From assembly GCA_002393955.1 (NCBI GenBank), contig DGSK01000023.1, positions 1 to 37,943 of the forward strand: a DNA stretch of 37,943 nucleotides, read 5' to 3'. Of this stretch, positions 24,488 through 32,626 are shown piece by piece (position 1 is the stretch's first letter; each line of letters opens with the position of its first letter). Made by a program: the position numbers and the translations under genes. Source of the DNA: Lachnospiraceae bacterium UBA4364 (GTDB lineage: Bacteria > Bacillota > Clostridia > Lachnospirales > Lachnospiraceae). Below the pieces are notes generated by a model. That model made no database searches. It had not been told where the DNA came from and was given only the letters and a program-made list of their open reading frames with translations.

Positions 24488-25162
24488 ATGGTTTCAGATA
24501 AAGCGCCGGTGATAAATACGGAAAATGTGGAAGTACTCTTCGAGTCAAAATATGCAAATATGTACAAGCTTCACTATGGCACAGAGGGGAAGTTTTACTA
24601 TGATGCCAGCAGACGGAAGAAGGACGACCTGGCTGTCATAAAGCATGGTGAGGATTTTAAGAATATGATACCGGATGCGGTGAGCTGCTTTGTCATACTG
24701 AAAGGTGAAGGAGAGCCTGTTCTGCTGTTGTCAAGGGAATTCAGATACGTTACCGGGCAGTTTATCACTGGGGTTCCCGCAGGTCTTATTGATGAAGAGG
24801 ACAAAGCTTATGAGTCTCCGGTAATCCTGGCGGCAAAGCGTGAGCTTTTCGAAGAAACGGGAATAGAGCCGGATGAAAGAAAAGGGGATGTCCTTAAGAT
24901 TGTTAATCCCCTTGTTTTTTCCACACCGGGCTTTACTGATGAAAGCAATGCCCTTGTATGCGCTGTGATAAATACGGAAGGCAGGGATCTTAAGCTTACC
25001 CAGGAAGGTGCGGTAGGCAAGGAGATCTTTTCCGGCTTTGTCATGGTGAATAAGAATGAAGCCATGAAGATGCTTAAGGATGGTACGGATGACCGTGGCA
25101 TATATTATTCGGTTTATACATGGATGTCGCTTATGTATTTTGTGTCGGGAATGTGGAAATAA
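24488..25162 (+). CDS. Nudix hydrolase
   Basis: A 224-residue soluble enzyme. The Nudix box end is clear, AAKRELFEETGI (residues 115-126), preceded by PAGLIDEEDKAYES, which has an extra residue or so relative to the standard G(x5)E(x7)REUxEExGU spacing. The layout, with an N-terminal strand region (residues 12-95) and FRYVTGQFITGVPAG before the box, is that of ADP-ribose pyrophosphatase-like members that cleave nucleoside diphosphates linked to another moiety. Substrate uncertain. GGGAGG lies 9 bases ahead of ATG. Ends in a shared terminator facing bioY. Confidence 0.88.
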   Translation: MVSDKAPVINTENVEVLFESKYANMYKLHYGTEGKFYYDASRRKKDDLAVIKHGEDFKNMIPDAVSCFVILKGEGEPVLLLSREFRYVTGQFITGVPAGLIDEEDKAYESPVILAAKRELFEETGIEPDERKGDVLKIVNPLVFSTPGFTDESNALVCAVINTEGRDLKLTQEGAVGKEIFSGFVMVNKNEAMKMLKDGTDDRGIYYSVYTWMSLMYFVSGMWK

Positions 25163-25186
25163 AGCCTGCACCGGCGGTGCAGGCTT
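25162..25186. terminator. Bidirectional terminator between Nudix gene and bioY
   Basis: Perfect 11-bp stem AAGCCTGCACC / GGTGCAGGCTT with a 3-base loop, located between convergent genes. The flanking T/A tracts are short. Confidence 0.75.
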
Positions 25187-25227
25187 CCAACGGCTGAAGG
25201 TCTTAAGTCTGCCCGGCAGCGGGTAAA

Positions 25228-25812
25228 CTACTGTATCACGCTGCGTATAGCCTTGTTTGTTCCTATCGTCAGCGCAAGGATCACCTTTATTACCTCGGGG
25301 ATAAGATATGGTATGACACAGGCTGAAAGCGCCATTGCCAGTGTTGCCTTGCTGCCGTCATCAGCGGTATAGAGCTTCATGAACCATGCTGTACCGAAAA
25401 CGTAGCAGACAGTAAGTCCGAGAACAATCGCCACTATATGTACCCAGAGCTTTTTGCCTAAAAACTTCTCAAATCCCCACATTACAAGGGCTGTACCCAG
25501 GAAGCCGATGATATATCCGCCTGTAGGTCCCGTCAGTCTGGCGATTCCGCCGGAAAATCCGGCAAAGACGGGAACCCCCACAGCTCCTAACAGAATATAA
25601 ACGGTGATAGCTATGGTCCCGCGCATTCCTCCGAGGAGCAGGACTGTGAGCATTACTGCAAAAGTCTGCAGTGTAAAGGGGATAGTTGTCGGTATGCTTA
25701 TCCATGAGCAGATAGTTATCAGCGCTACTGCGACGCCTATATATGTTATGTCTGTTGTACGAAATAATTTTTTCTCCTTTGATTTTGTGGTAATGTCTGT
25801 TTTTGCGTTCAT
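25228..25812 (-). CDS. bioY: BioY biotin transporter S component
   Basis: 194 residues from the ATG complementary to 25810-25812, which has GGAGG seven bases ahead. An in-frame ATG 78 bases upstream would add residues unlike the family and lacks that site. Six membrane segments; hallmark stretches are IPTTIPFTLQTFAVML near the start, GVPVFAGFSGGIARLTGPTG and GGYIIGF. BioY captures biotin and works alone or with the shared ECF module, whose genes are not in this window. A BirA-type operator overlaps its promoter, fitting repression by biotin. Confidence 0.95.
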   Translation of the reverse strand: MNAKTDITTKSKEKKLFRTTDITYIGVAVALITICSWISIPTTIPFTLQTFAVMLTVLLLGGMRGTIAITVYILLGAVGVPVFAGFSGGIARLTGPTGGYIIGFLGTALVMWGFEKFLGKKLWVHIVAIVLGLTVCYVFGTAWFMKLYTADDGSKATLAMALSACVIPYLIPEVIKVILALTIGTNKAIRSVIQ

Positions 25813-25880
25813 TTTGCCGCCTCCGGAAATTTTATCTGTTTTGCAGGATGAAGCAGTGCTTATACTGACCTGCACACGGA

Positions 25881-25909
25881 ATAATAGCACTATAAAAATG
25901 GATTGTCAA
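25881..25909 (-). promoter_or_regulatory. Promoter of bioY
   Basis: On the minus strand TTGACA (25909-25904), 17-bp spacer, TATTAT (25886-25881). Confidence 0.85.
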
Positions 25910-25933
25910 CATGGCAATAATTTGGGTTAACAA
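25903..25933. promoter_or_regulatory. BirA-type biotin operator
   Basis: TTGTCAAC (25903-25910), 15 bases, GTTAACAA (25926-25933): 8-bp inverted arms with one mismatch, matching the known Firmicute BirA pattern TTGTTAACC-N14-16-GGTTAACAA. It overlaps the -35 box of bioY. Confidence 0.85.
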
Positions 25934-26104
25934 TAAACGAAAGCATATACTATTCATTCATAGGTTAAGTTATCAGAATGATGTGACTAAACATTTTCGA
26001 GAACTGCTAAAGCTCACTTTAACACGGCATTATACTTTTACGGAATAGCGGCGGAAACAGAATACAAGATATAGAAGGAAATAATTTTCCCCGCATGCTT
26101 TATG

Positions 26105-26116
26105 GAAAACGTTTTC
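26105..26116. promoter_or_regulatory. Perfect 12-bp palindrome, possible CcpA/LacI-type operator
   Basis: GAAAACGTTTTC is perfectly self-complementary, with a central CG as in cre-like and LacI-family operators. It lies in the 407-bp gap between bioY and the gene at 26341. The rest of 25934-26215 shows no other recognised signal. Confidence 0.4.
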
Positions 26117-26219
26117 TATCTGGATTTATCCTCAACAAGATGTGTTTTATGAAAAAATTCACACTAAATCTATGAAAAATACTACCAATTTGAAAAATTT
26201 TGTGTATAATTAAAGTCGT

Positions 26220-26340
26220 GGTCTATGGCTAAAGCGGTGGTACAAGATGTTGAGACTGTCGTGAGACTGCCATGTGAACCGCAATACGAGGGGACAGGAT
26301 ATAAGTTCCTGATATTAATACTTATAGCAGGAGATTATTC
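26220..26340 (+). promoter_or_regulatory. Structured leader with possible ribosome-binding-site switch
   Basis: A TATAAT (about 26208-26213) precedes about 120 bases of untranslated leader. Arms GCGGT and ACCGC (about 26235-26282) enclose a TGAGACTG direct repeat. Further down, TCCTG (26307-26311) can pair either with upstream CAGGA (26295-26299) or with the ribosome binding site CAGGAG (26328-26333) in front of GTG 26341. Such exclusive pairing is typical of riboswitch-like leaders. No known class recognised. Confidence 0.4.
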
Positions 26341-26946
26341 GTGAGAAACAGAGGCTATCGTTTCATTGTCAGGGATCTGGGCTTTACCAATGGATCTGTG
26401 GCTATGTGCGTAAATTCCACCTGGATCAATGAGCTGTTGCGGGCAAACGGCATTGATCCCGTGATATTCAGAAAACTGACATGGGAAGATCTGGTTGCCG
26501 CAGCCGGTTCGGAGCGTCAGCGCAGAGTGATAGCAGACCTAAGACCGAGGAATTTCTGGCAGATGTGCGATACGGTATCGCTTATGTATACCCGTTATGA
26601 TTCCGTAGATGGAACAGATGCCTATATGGAGTCCTGGTTTAAGCACTATCCCATACTTGTGGCGGAAGATATATATGAGTTCATGCTCGACGAGGGGTAT
26701 TCCCAGGAAGAAGCTGTTGAGCTTATGGAGTACTGCAAGGATCATATAGGTGACAGCGACAGAAGTGATCTTCGTGATATGCTTGAGCTCTATGATGTGC
26801 CTGATGAGATTAGCAGTGTGATCCTTGATATCCGCAGGCTTCCCTCCAGAGAGAGAATGATCGCTGAGCTTATAAAACTCCTGTCACGTGCGGCTGTTGA
26901 GCTTGAGCATCGTCCGGAACTCAAGGAGACGAAGGACATTTATTAA
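26341..26946 (+). CDS. Hypothetical helical protein
   Basis: A 201-residue soluble protein with GTG start 7 bases after CAGGAG. Highly charged and mainly helical; conspicuous segments are RNFWQMCDTVSLMYTRYDSV, AEDIYEFMLDEGYSQEEAVE-LMEY and a Leu/Glu-rich C-terminus. The arrangement of DIYEFMLDEGYSQEEAVELM weakly recalls the helical region of Gram-positive PolC (DI..YL...G.....AF.IME), which I note only as a hint. No signal peptide. It stands as a single gene between a structured leader and a good terminator. Function not recognised. Confidence 0.65.
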   Translation: MRNRGYRFIVRDLGFTNGSVAMCVNSTWINELLRANGIDPVIFRKLTWEDLVAAAGSERQRRVIADLRPRNFWQMCDTVSLMYTRYDSVDGTDAYMESWFKHYPILVAEDIYEFMLDEGYSQEEAVELMEYCKDHIGDSDRSDLRDMLELYDVPDEISSVILDIRRLPSRERMIAELIKLLSRAAVELEHRPELKETKDIY

Positions 26947-26989
26947 GTACAGTTTAGTTTATAACTTATAACTAATAAAAACAGCAGAC

Positions 26990-27023
26990 CACTTTCCCGG
27001 TAATCGGGGAAAGTGATTTTTTT
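26990..27023 (+). terminator. Rho-independent terminator
   Basis: CACTTTCCC (26990-26998) and GGGAAAGTG (27007-27015) followed by A and seven Ts. Confidence 0.93.
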
Positions 27024-27081
27024 ATGGTGTTTTTTATGCACGTTATATTTTAGCAACATTCGGTAAACACACCGCAACTTT

Positions 27082-27102
27082 TGAAAAGTAATAGCATTTT
27101 CA
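27082..27102 (+). promoter_or_regulatory. Inverted repeat upstream of the GH3 gene
   Basis: TGAAAA, nine bases, TTTTCA. It lies in the promoter region of the sugar locus (27024-27206) and could bind a regulator of pentoside use. TTGAAA at 27081 and TATGTT 17 bases later are a weak promoter candidate. No stronger signal was found in this gap. Confidence 0.35.
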
Positions 27103-27206
27103 GTATGTTACTATGATAACGATGCAATTTGTTTTGATCTGAAGACTGAGTATTTATTCGCTGCAGTTCAACAGTGCCGTATATGGCAGGAATTCGGGGT
27201 AGTTAT

Positions 27207-29369
27207 ATGAAAAAAGAATTTAGGGAAATTGCAAAAAAGCTGGTTGATTCCATGACTTTGGAGGAGGCTGCCTCACAGATTAAATATGACAGCCCGGCTG
27301 TGGAATCGCAGGATATTCCTGCATATAACTGGTGGAACGAGGGACTTCACGGACTTGCAAGGGCGGGTACCGCTACGGTATTCCCTCAGGCTATTGCTCT
27401 TGCGGCAATGTTTGACAAGGAAATGCTGCAGAAGATAGGCGACGTGATAGCGACAGAAGCCAGGGCAAAGTACAACGAGTCCAGGAAATACGGTGACAGG
27501 GATCTGTACAAGGGGATCACGATGTGGTCTCCCAATGTGAATATTTTCAGGGATGCAAGATGGGGCAGAGGTCAGGAAACATACGGAGAGGATCCGTACC
27601 TGACGGGAGCTCTCGGCGTTGCATTTATAAAAGGCCTTCAGGGAGATGGAAAATACCTGAAGACGTCTGCATGCGCAAAGCATTACGCCGTTCACTCGGG
27701 ACCTGAGGCTTTGAGACATGGCTTTGATGCGAAGGCTTCGGCAAAGGATCTGGAAGAAACCTATACACCGGCATTCTATGCTGCGGTCAAAGAGGCTGGC
27801 GTATCCGGCGTCATGGGCGCATACAACAGGGTAAACGGCGAGCCTGCCTGTGCGAGTCAGAAACTGATTGTTAAGAAACTCAGAGGGGATTGGGGATTTG
27901 ACGGATATTTCGTATCGGATTTCCTTGCTCTTATGGATATACACGAAAACCACCATGTGACAAAGAATGTGGTAGAGTCGGCAGCTCTTGCTTTAAAAGC
28001 TGGCTGCGATGTAAATGCGGGCCACGTATACAGGGAGATCATGGAGGCATACAGACAGGGGCTTGTTACAGAGGAAGAAATACGTAATGCAGCGATAAAT
28101 GCATATACCGTCAGGGCTGCTCTCGGAATGTTCTCTTCCGACTGTGAATATGACAGCATCGGAATAGAGTCTCTGGATACCGACGAATCGGCAGAGCTTT
28201 CATATAAGGCAAGCATTAACTCAACGGTCCTTCTTAAGAATGACGGACTGCTTCCTTTGAATAAGGATAAAATCAAAACTATTGCCGTGATAGGACCCAC
28301 AGCTACATCCATTGCAGTTCTGGAAGGTAATTACAATGGCACATCTTCAAGATATGTCACAAATCTTCAGGGCATAAGGAATGCGGTGAATCCGGGCACA
28401 AGGGTACTGTATTCCGAGGGATCGCATCTCTTTAACAGTAAAGTTCAGAACCTTGCGGTTGATGATGACAGACTAAGTGAGGCTGAAACTGTAGCCAGAG
28501 CCGCTGACGTGGTGGTTTTGTGCGTAGGTCTTGACTCTACTATAGAAGGTGAAGAGGGAGATACCGGAAATGCATTTGCTGCAGGCGATAAGACTTCTCT
28601 CTTCCTTCCTGAATCACAGCAGAAGCTTATCAGGAGAGTCATAGATACAGGAAAGCCTGTGATAATAGTCTGCAATACGGGAAGCGCTATCGATTTCAGC
28701 TATGAGGATGAAAATGTAAGCGCCATAATCCAGAGCTGGTACAGCGGTCAGGCCGGCGGTCAGGCTGTTGCGGATATCATATTCGGAAATGCCTGCCCGG
28801 GCGGAAAGCTTCCGGTTACTTTCTATAAGGATGGCACACAGCCTCCCATGGAAGACTACAGCATGAAGAACAGGACATACAGGTACTTTACCGGTGAGCC
28901 TTTATATCCTTTCGGCTATGGACTTTCCTATTCGAGCTTTGAATACAGCGATGTAAAGGTAAATGAAAACGATACTGAAGCAGCATCGGGAATCAGCGTG
29001 ACTGTTAACGTAAAGAATACAGGCGCAGTTAAGGCTGATGAGATTGCAGAGCTTTATATAAGCAATCAGATCGGTGAAAAGCTTACCAACGGACTGAATG
29101 ATTCCGTTGAAAAGCTGAAAGAGTCAACCGATGCAGACAATCAGCCTGTCTTCAGCCTGGCAGGATTTGAAAGAGTAACTCTTGCTCCCGGAGAAGCAAA
29201 GACAGTTACATTTAAGCCGGGTGAAAGAGCCTTTGATACTGTTCTTGAGGACGGCAGGAGAGTTAAGCTTCACGGACAGTATAAGCTGTATGTGGGCGGA
29301 CAGCAGCCGGATGCAAGAAGCGAGGCTCTTACCGGCAGCAAGTGTCTGACAGCAGAGATCAGCAGATGA
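27207..29369 (+). CDS. Glycoside hydrolase family 3 (probable beta-xylosidase)
   Basis: 720 residues from ATG 27207, which follows GGGGTAG and begins MKKEFREIAKKL. An upstream GTG at 27174 adds 11 unlikely residues. No signal peptide, so cytoplasmic. Order: GH3 N-terminal barrel (about 10-300), GH3 C-terminal alpha/beta sandwich (about 345-580) and a fibronectin-III-like domain (about 640-715). The nucleophile is Asp238 in GYFVSD; KHY (158-160) and WSPNVNIFRDARWGRGQETY are family signatures. The ALGMF and NWWNEGLHG patterns fit bacterial beta-xylosidase/alpha-arabinofuranosidase members. It probably cleaves imported xylo-oligosaccharides; the neighbouring xylulokinase supports this. Confidence 0.9.
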   Translation: MKKEFREIAKKLVDSMTLEEAASQIKYDSPAVESQDIPAYNWWNEGLHGLARAGTATVFPQAIALAAMFDKEMLQKIGDVIATEARAKYNESRKYGDRDLYKGITMWSPNVNIFRDARWGRGQETYGEDPYLTGALGVAFIKGLQGDGKYLKTSACAKHYAVHSGPEALRHGFDAKASAKDLEETYTPAFYAAVKEAGVSGVMGAYNRVNGEPACASQKLIVKKLRGDWGFDGYFVSDFLALMDIHENHHVTKNVVESAALALKAGCDVNAGHVYREIMEAYRQGLVTEEEIRNAAINAYTVRAALGMFSSDCEYDSIGIESLDTDESAELSYKASINSTVLLKNDGLLPLNKDKIKTIAVIGPTATSIAVLEGNYNGTSSRYVTNLQGIRNAVNPGTRVLYSEGSHLFNSKVQNLAVDDDRLSEAETVARAADVVVLCVGLDSTIEGEEGDTGNAFAAGDKTSLFLPESQQKLIRRVIDTGKPVIIVCNTGSAIDFSYEDENVSAIIQSWYSGQAGGQAVADIIFGNACPGGKLPVTFYKDGTQPPMEDYSMKNRTYRYFTGEPLYPFGYGLSYSSFEYSDVKVNENDTEAASGISVTVNVKNTGAVKADEIAELYISNQIGEKLTNGLNDSVEKLKESTDADNQPVFSLAGFERVTLAPGEAKTVTFKPGERAFDTVLEDGRRVKLHGQYKLYVGGQQPDARSEALTGSKCLTAEISR

Positions 29370-29491
29370 CCGTGGCAGGAAGATAAGCGGACGCATACAG
29401 GTACTTTGCGGTGTATTAAGTGGATTAAGAGTACAAAAAGCATAAACAGTGAAAAAAGCAAAAACGTAAAACAACGAGGAGGATTAACAAG

Positions 29492-30979
29492 ATGAAGAAT
29501 TTGCCTGAAGTAAAAATGGGAATTATTGCAGTGAGCAGGGACTGTTTCCCTATGTCGCTCTCTGAAAGCAGAAGAAAAGCAGTTGTTGCAGCATATAATG
29601 CAAAGTATGGCGATATTTTCGAATGCCAGACTACTGTTGAAAATGAAGTAGATATGAGGAAGGCTCTTGCGGAAGTAAATGCTGCAGGCTGTAATGCCCT
29701 TGTAGTATATCTTGGCAATTTCGGACCTGAAACACCTGAGACCCTTTTAGTTAAGGAATTCAAGGGCCCTTCAGCAGTGATCGCAGCTGCAGAGGAGTCG
29801 GGAGACAGACTTCTTGACGACAGAGGCGATGCATACTGCGGTATGCTCAATGCCAGCTACAATCTTAAGCTCCGCAATCTTCGCGCATACATTCCCGAGT
29901 ATCCTGTAGGAGACGCAGACGAGTGTGCAGATATGATAAATGATTTCAAGACTGTTGCGAGGGTCGGGATCGCATTAAGTGATCTGAAGATCATAAGCTT
30001 TGGTCCCCGTCCTCAGGATTTCCTGGCTTGCAATGCTCCCATCAAGCAGCTTTACAATCTTGATGTTGAGATCGAGGAGAACTCAGAGCTTGATCTCTTC
30101 GAAGCGTTTAAGAAACATGAAGGTGATGAAAGAATACCGGCTGTTGTGGAAGATATGGCAGCTGAGCTCGGCGCAGGTAATAAGAAGCCTGAGATCCTCT
30201 CAACGCTTGCACAGTATGAGCTTACACTCCGTGACTGGATCGAAGCTCATAAGGGCTGCAAGAGCAATGTGATCGTTGCCGGCAAGTGCTGGCCTGCATT
30301 CCAGACACAGTTTAAGTGCGTGCCCTGCTATGTTAACAGCCGCCTTGCTAAGGACGGTATCCCCGTTTCATGCGAGGTTGATATCTACGGAGCACTTTCC
30401 GAGTACGTCGGTGAGCTGGTAAGTGAAGATACAGTTACGCTTCTTGATATAAACAACACGGTTCCCAAGGATATGTACGAAGCTGAGATCAAGGGCAAGT
30501 TTGCTTATGATTACAAGCTTACTGATACATTCATGGGCTTCCACTGCGGAAATACAGCTACAGACAAGCTTGCATTCTGCGAGATGAAGAACCAGAAGAT
30601 TATGGCCCGTTCACTTCCGGTAGAGGTTACGAACGGAACACTTGAGGGTGACCTGATCCCTGGTGAAGCTACAATATTCAGACTGCAGAGTACGGCAGAT
30701 GCCAAGCTCCGTGCATATGTTGCAGAAGGTGAGATCCTTCCTGTAAGAACGAGATCCTTTGGTGCGATCGGTGTATTCGCTGTTCCTGAAATGGGTCGTT
30801 TCTACCGCCATGTACTTGTTCAGAAAAATTATCCTCATCATGCAGCAATCACATTCCACCACAATGGAAGACTGCTTTATGATGTATTTAAGTATCTGGG
30901 AGTTAAGTTTGACGAGATAGATTACAACCAGCCGGCTGGTGTAAGATATAAGTCAGAGAATCCTTTCCCTAAGATGTGA
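29492..30979 (+). CDS. L-fucose/L-arabinose isomerase superfamily protein
   Basis: A 495-residue cytoplasmic enzyme of the FucI/AraA fold. Metal ligands fit E. coli FucI (Glu337, Asp361): here Glu295 in CEVDIYGALSEY and Asp319 in LLDI, with the same 24-residue spacing; the third ligand His should be one of those in NYPHHAAITFHHNG near the C-terminus. Such enzymes interconvert aldoses and ketoses using Mn. Its place between a GH3 glycosidase and xylulokinase suggests that it makes the ketopentose that the kinase phosphorylates. The exact sugar (D-xylose, L-arabinose, D-arabinose or L-fucose) cannot be told. GAGGAGG ribosome binding site. Confidence 0.82.
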   Translation: MKNLPEVKMGIIAVSRDCFPMSLSESRRKAVVAAYNAKYGDIFECQTTVENEVDMRKALAEVNAAGCNALVVYLGNFGPETPETLLVKEFKGPSAVIAAAEESGDRLLDDRGDAYCGMLNASYNLKLRNLRAYIPEYPVGDADECADMINDFKTVARVGIALSDLKIISFGPRPQDFLACNAPIKQLYNLDVEIEENSELDLFEAFKKHEGDERIPAVVEDMAAELGAGNKKPEILSTLAQYELTLRDWIEAHKGCKSNVIVAGKCWPAFQTQFKCVPCYVNSRLAKDGIPVSCEVDIYGALSEYVGELVSEDTVTLLDINNTVPKDMYEAEIKGKFAYDYKLTDTFMGFHCGNTATDKLAFCEMKNQKIMARSLPVEVTNGTLEGDLIPGEATIFRLQSTADAKLRAYVAEGEILPVRTRSFGAIGVFAVPEMGRFYRHVLVQKNYPHHAAITFHHNGRLLYDVFKYLGVKFDEIDYNQPAGVRYKSENPFPKM

Positions 30980-31011
30980 GCTAAAACCGTTAATACATTA
31001 TGAGGGTGGGG

Positions 31012-31058
31012 AGGCAGGCATAGTTACAGTAAAATGTGATATGCCTGCCTTTTGCTTT
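31012..31058 (+). terminator. Terminator or attenuator between isomerase and xylB
   Basis: AGGCAGGCATA (31012-31022) and TATGCCTGCCT (31040-31050) form an 11-bp stem followed by TTTGCTTT. No promoter as strong as this hairpin is visible before xylB, so partial read-through is likely. Confidence 0.85.
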
Positions 31059-31103
31059 ATTTAAAGACAAAATGCAGGAGCGAATTTAAAGGAGGTTATA
31101 AAA

Positions 31104-32564
31104 ATGTTTATTGGTGTAGATCTTGGTACATCCGCAGTTAAGCTGCTTGCCATGAGTAATGAGGGTGAGATCCTCAAAACCGTATCGGTTGAGTATCCTA
31201 TCAGTTTTCCGCAGTCCGGATGGTCTGAGCAGAATCCCGAAGACTGGTACAATGGGACGATAGAAGGTATAAAAAAGCTTCTGGAGGCGGTATCTGACAA
31301 GGCCGTAGACGGCATAGGCGTAGGCGGACAGATGCACGGTCTTGTCATTCTTGATGAGAATGATAATGTGATCAGGCCTGCTATCCTTTGGAATGATGGA
31401 AGGACCACTAAGGAAACAGATTATCTTAATAATGTGATAGGGCAGGACAAACTGTCGGAGTACACGGGCAATATTGCATTTGCGGGATTTACGGCACCCA
31501 AGATACTCTGGGTTAAGGAGAATGAGCCGGAAAATTTTGCAAAGATAAGCAAACTGATGCTGCCTAAGGATTACATAGTATATAAACTTACAGGTGCTTA
31601 TGTATCAGATTACTCTGATGCATCCGGAATGCTGCTGCTGGATGTTAAGAATAAATGCTGGTCAAAAGAGATGCTTGAGATATGCGGAATATCCGGCATA
31701 ACCATGCCTGAGCTGCATGAAAGCTTTGATGTGGTAGGTGAGCTTAAGCCCGGAGTATGCAGCGAGCTCGGCATTACAGGCACGCCTAAGGTAGTTGCCG
31801 GTGCGGGCGATAATGCGGCTGCAGCGATCGGTACCGGAACAGTAGGAGCCGGACGGTGCAATATTTCGCTGGGTACATCAGGAACGATATTTATTTCTAA
31901 TGATAAGTTTTCTGTTGATGATAAGAATTCTCTTCATTCATTTGCACATGCGGACGGCGGTTTCCATCTTATGGGCTGCATGCTTTCCGCAGCATCCTGC
32001 AATAAATGGTGGATGGATGAGATCCTTAGGGATAAGGACTATGCAGGAAATCAGGCAGGGATCACAAAGCTTGGTGAAAATAATGTTTTCTTCCTGCCGT
32101 ATCTTATGGGAGAAAGATCTCCTCATAACGATCCTTTGGTAAGAGCCGGCTTCTTAGGAATGAGCATGGATACTACAAGGGAGGATATGGTTCTTGCGGT
32201 TCTTGAAGGTGTTGCCTTCGGACTCAGGGATTCCCTGGAGGTTGCAAGGAGTCTTGGTGTAGAGATAAATATATCCAACATATGCGGCGGCGGAGCAAAG
32301 AGCCCGCTGTGGAGAAGGATAATCGCAAATGTAATGAATATAAGCCTTGAAATCCAGGAAAATGACGAAGGACCTGCACTGGGCGGCGCTATCCTTGCGG
32401 CTGTCGGTTGCGGGAAGTATGAAAATGTTGAGGCAGCAACCGCCAAGCTGGTAAAGGTTAAGGAGGTTATTAAGCCGGAGTCTGATTTAGTTGCTAAATA
32501 CGAAGAAAAATACACCACATTTAAGAAACTGTATCCTACTGTTAAAGATCTTTACAGAGCTTAA
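31104..32564 (+). CDS. xylB: Xylulokinase
   Basis: A 486-residue FGGY-family kinase that makes D-xylulose 5-phosphate from D-xylulose and ATP. N-terminal FGGY domain: IGVDLGTSAVKLL (phosphate loop), SGWSEQNPEDWY, GGQMHGLVILDE and LWNDGRT (substrate-binding signatures of XylB), DYSDASGMLLLD. C-terminal domain: GAGDNAAAAIGTG with the catalytic Asp, and NICGGGAKSPLWRRIIANV as FGGY signature 2. Length fits the family. AAAGGAGG ribosome binding site. Product enters the pentose phosphate pathway. Confidence 0.95.
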   Translation: MFIGVDLGTSAVKLLAMSNEGEILKTVSVEYPISFPQSGWSEQNPEDWYNGTIEGIKKLLEAVSDKAVDGIGVGGQMHGLVILDENDNVIRPAILWNDGRTTKETDYLNNVIGQDKLSEYTGNIAFAGFTAPKILWVKENEPENFAKISKLMLPKDYIVYKLTGAYVSDYSDASGMLLLDVKNKCWSKEMLEICGISGITMPELHESFDVVGELKPGVCSELGITGTPKVVAGAGDNAAAAIGTGTVGAGRCNISLGTSGTIFISNDKFSVDDKNSLHSFAHADGGFHLMGCMLSAASCNKWWMDEILRDKDYAGNQAGITKLGENNVFFLPYLMGERSPHNDPLVRAGFLGMSMDTTREDMVLAVLEGVAFGLRDSLEVARSLGVEINISNICGGGAKSPLWRRIIANVMNISLEIQENDEGPALGGAILAAVGCGKYENVEAATAKLVKVKEVIKPESDLVAKYEEKYTTFKKLYPTVKDLYRA

Positions 32565-32626
32565 GATACGGGAACATATATATTCTGAACAGCCACAGGA
32601 TAAGGCTAAAAAGGAGGCGAGATAGA

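Noticed and set aside
27174..27206. GTG start for the GH3 gene
   Set aside because: The ATG at 27207 has a better ribosome binding site and gives the usual N-terminus of the family.
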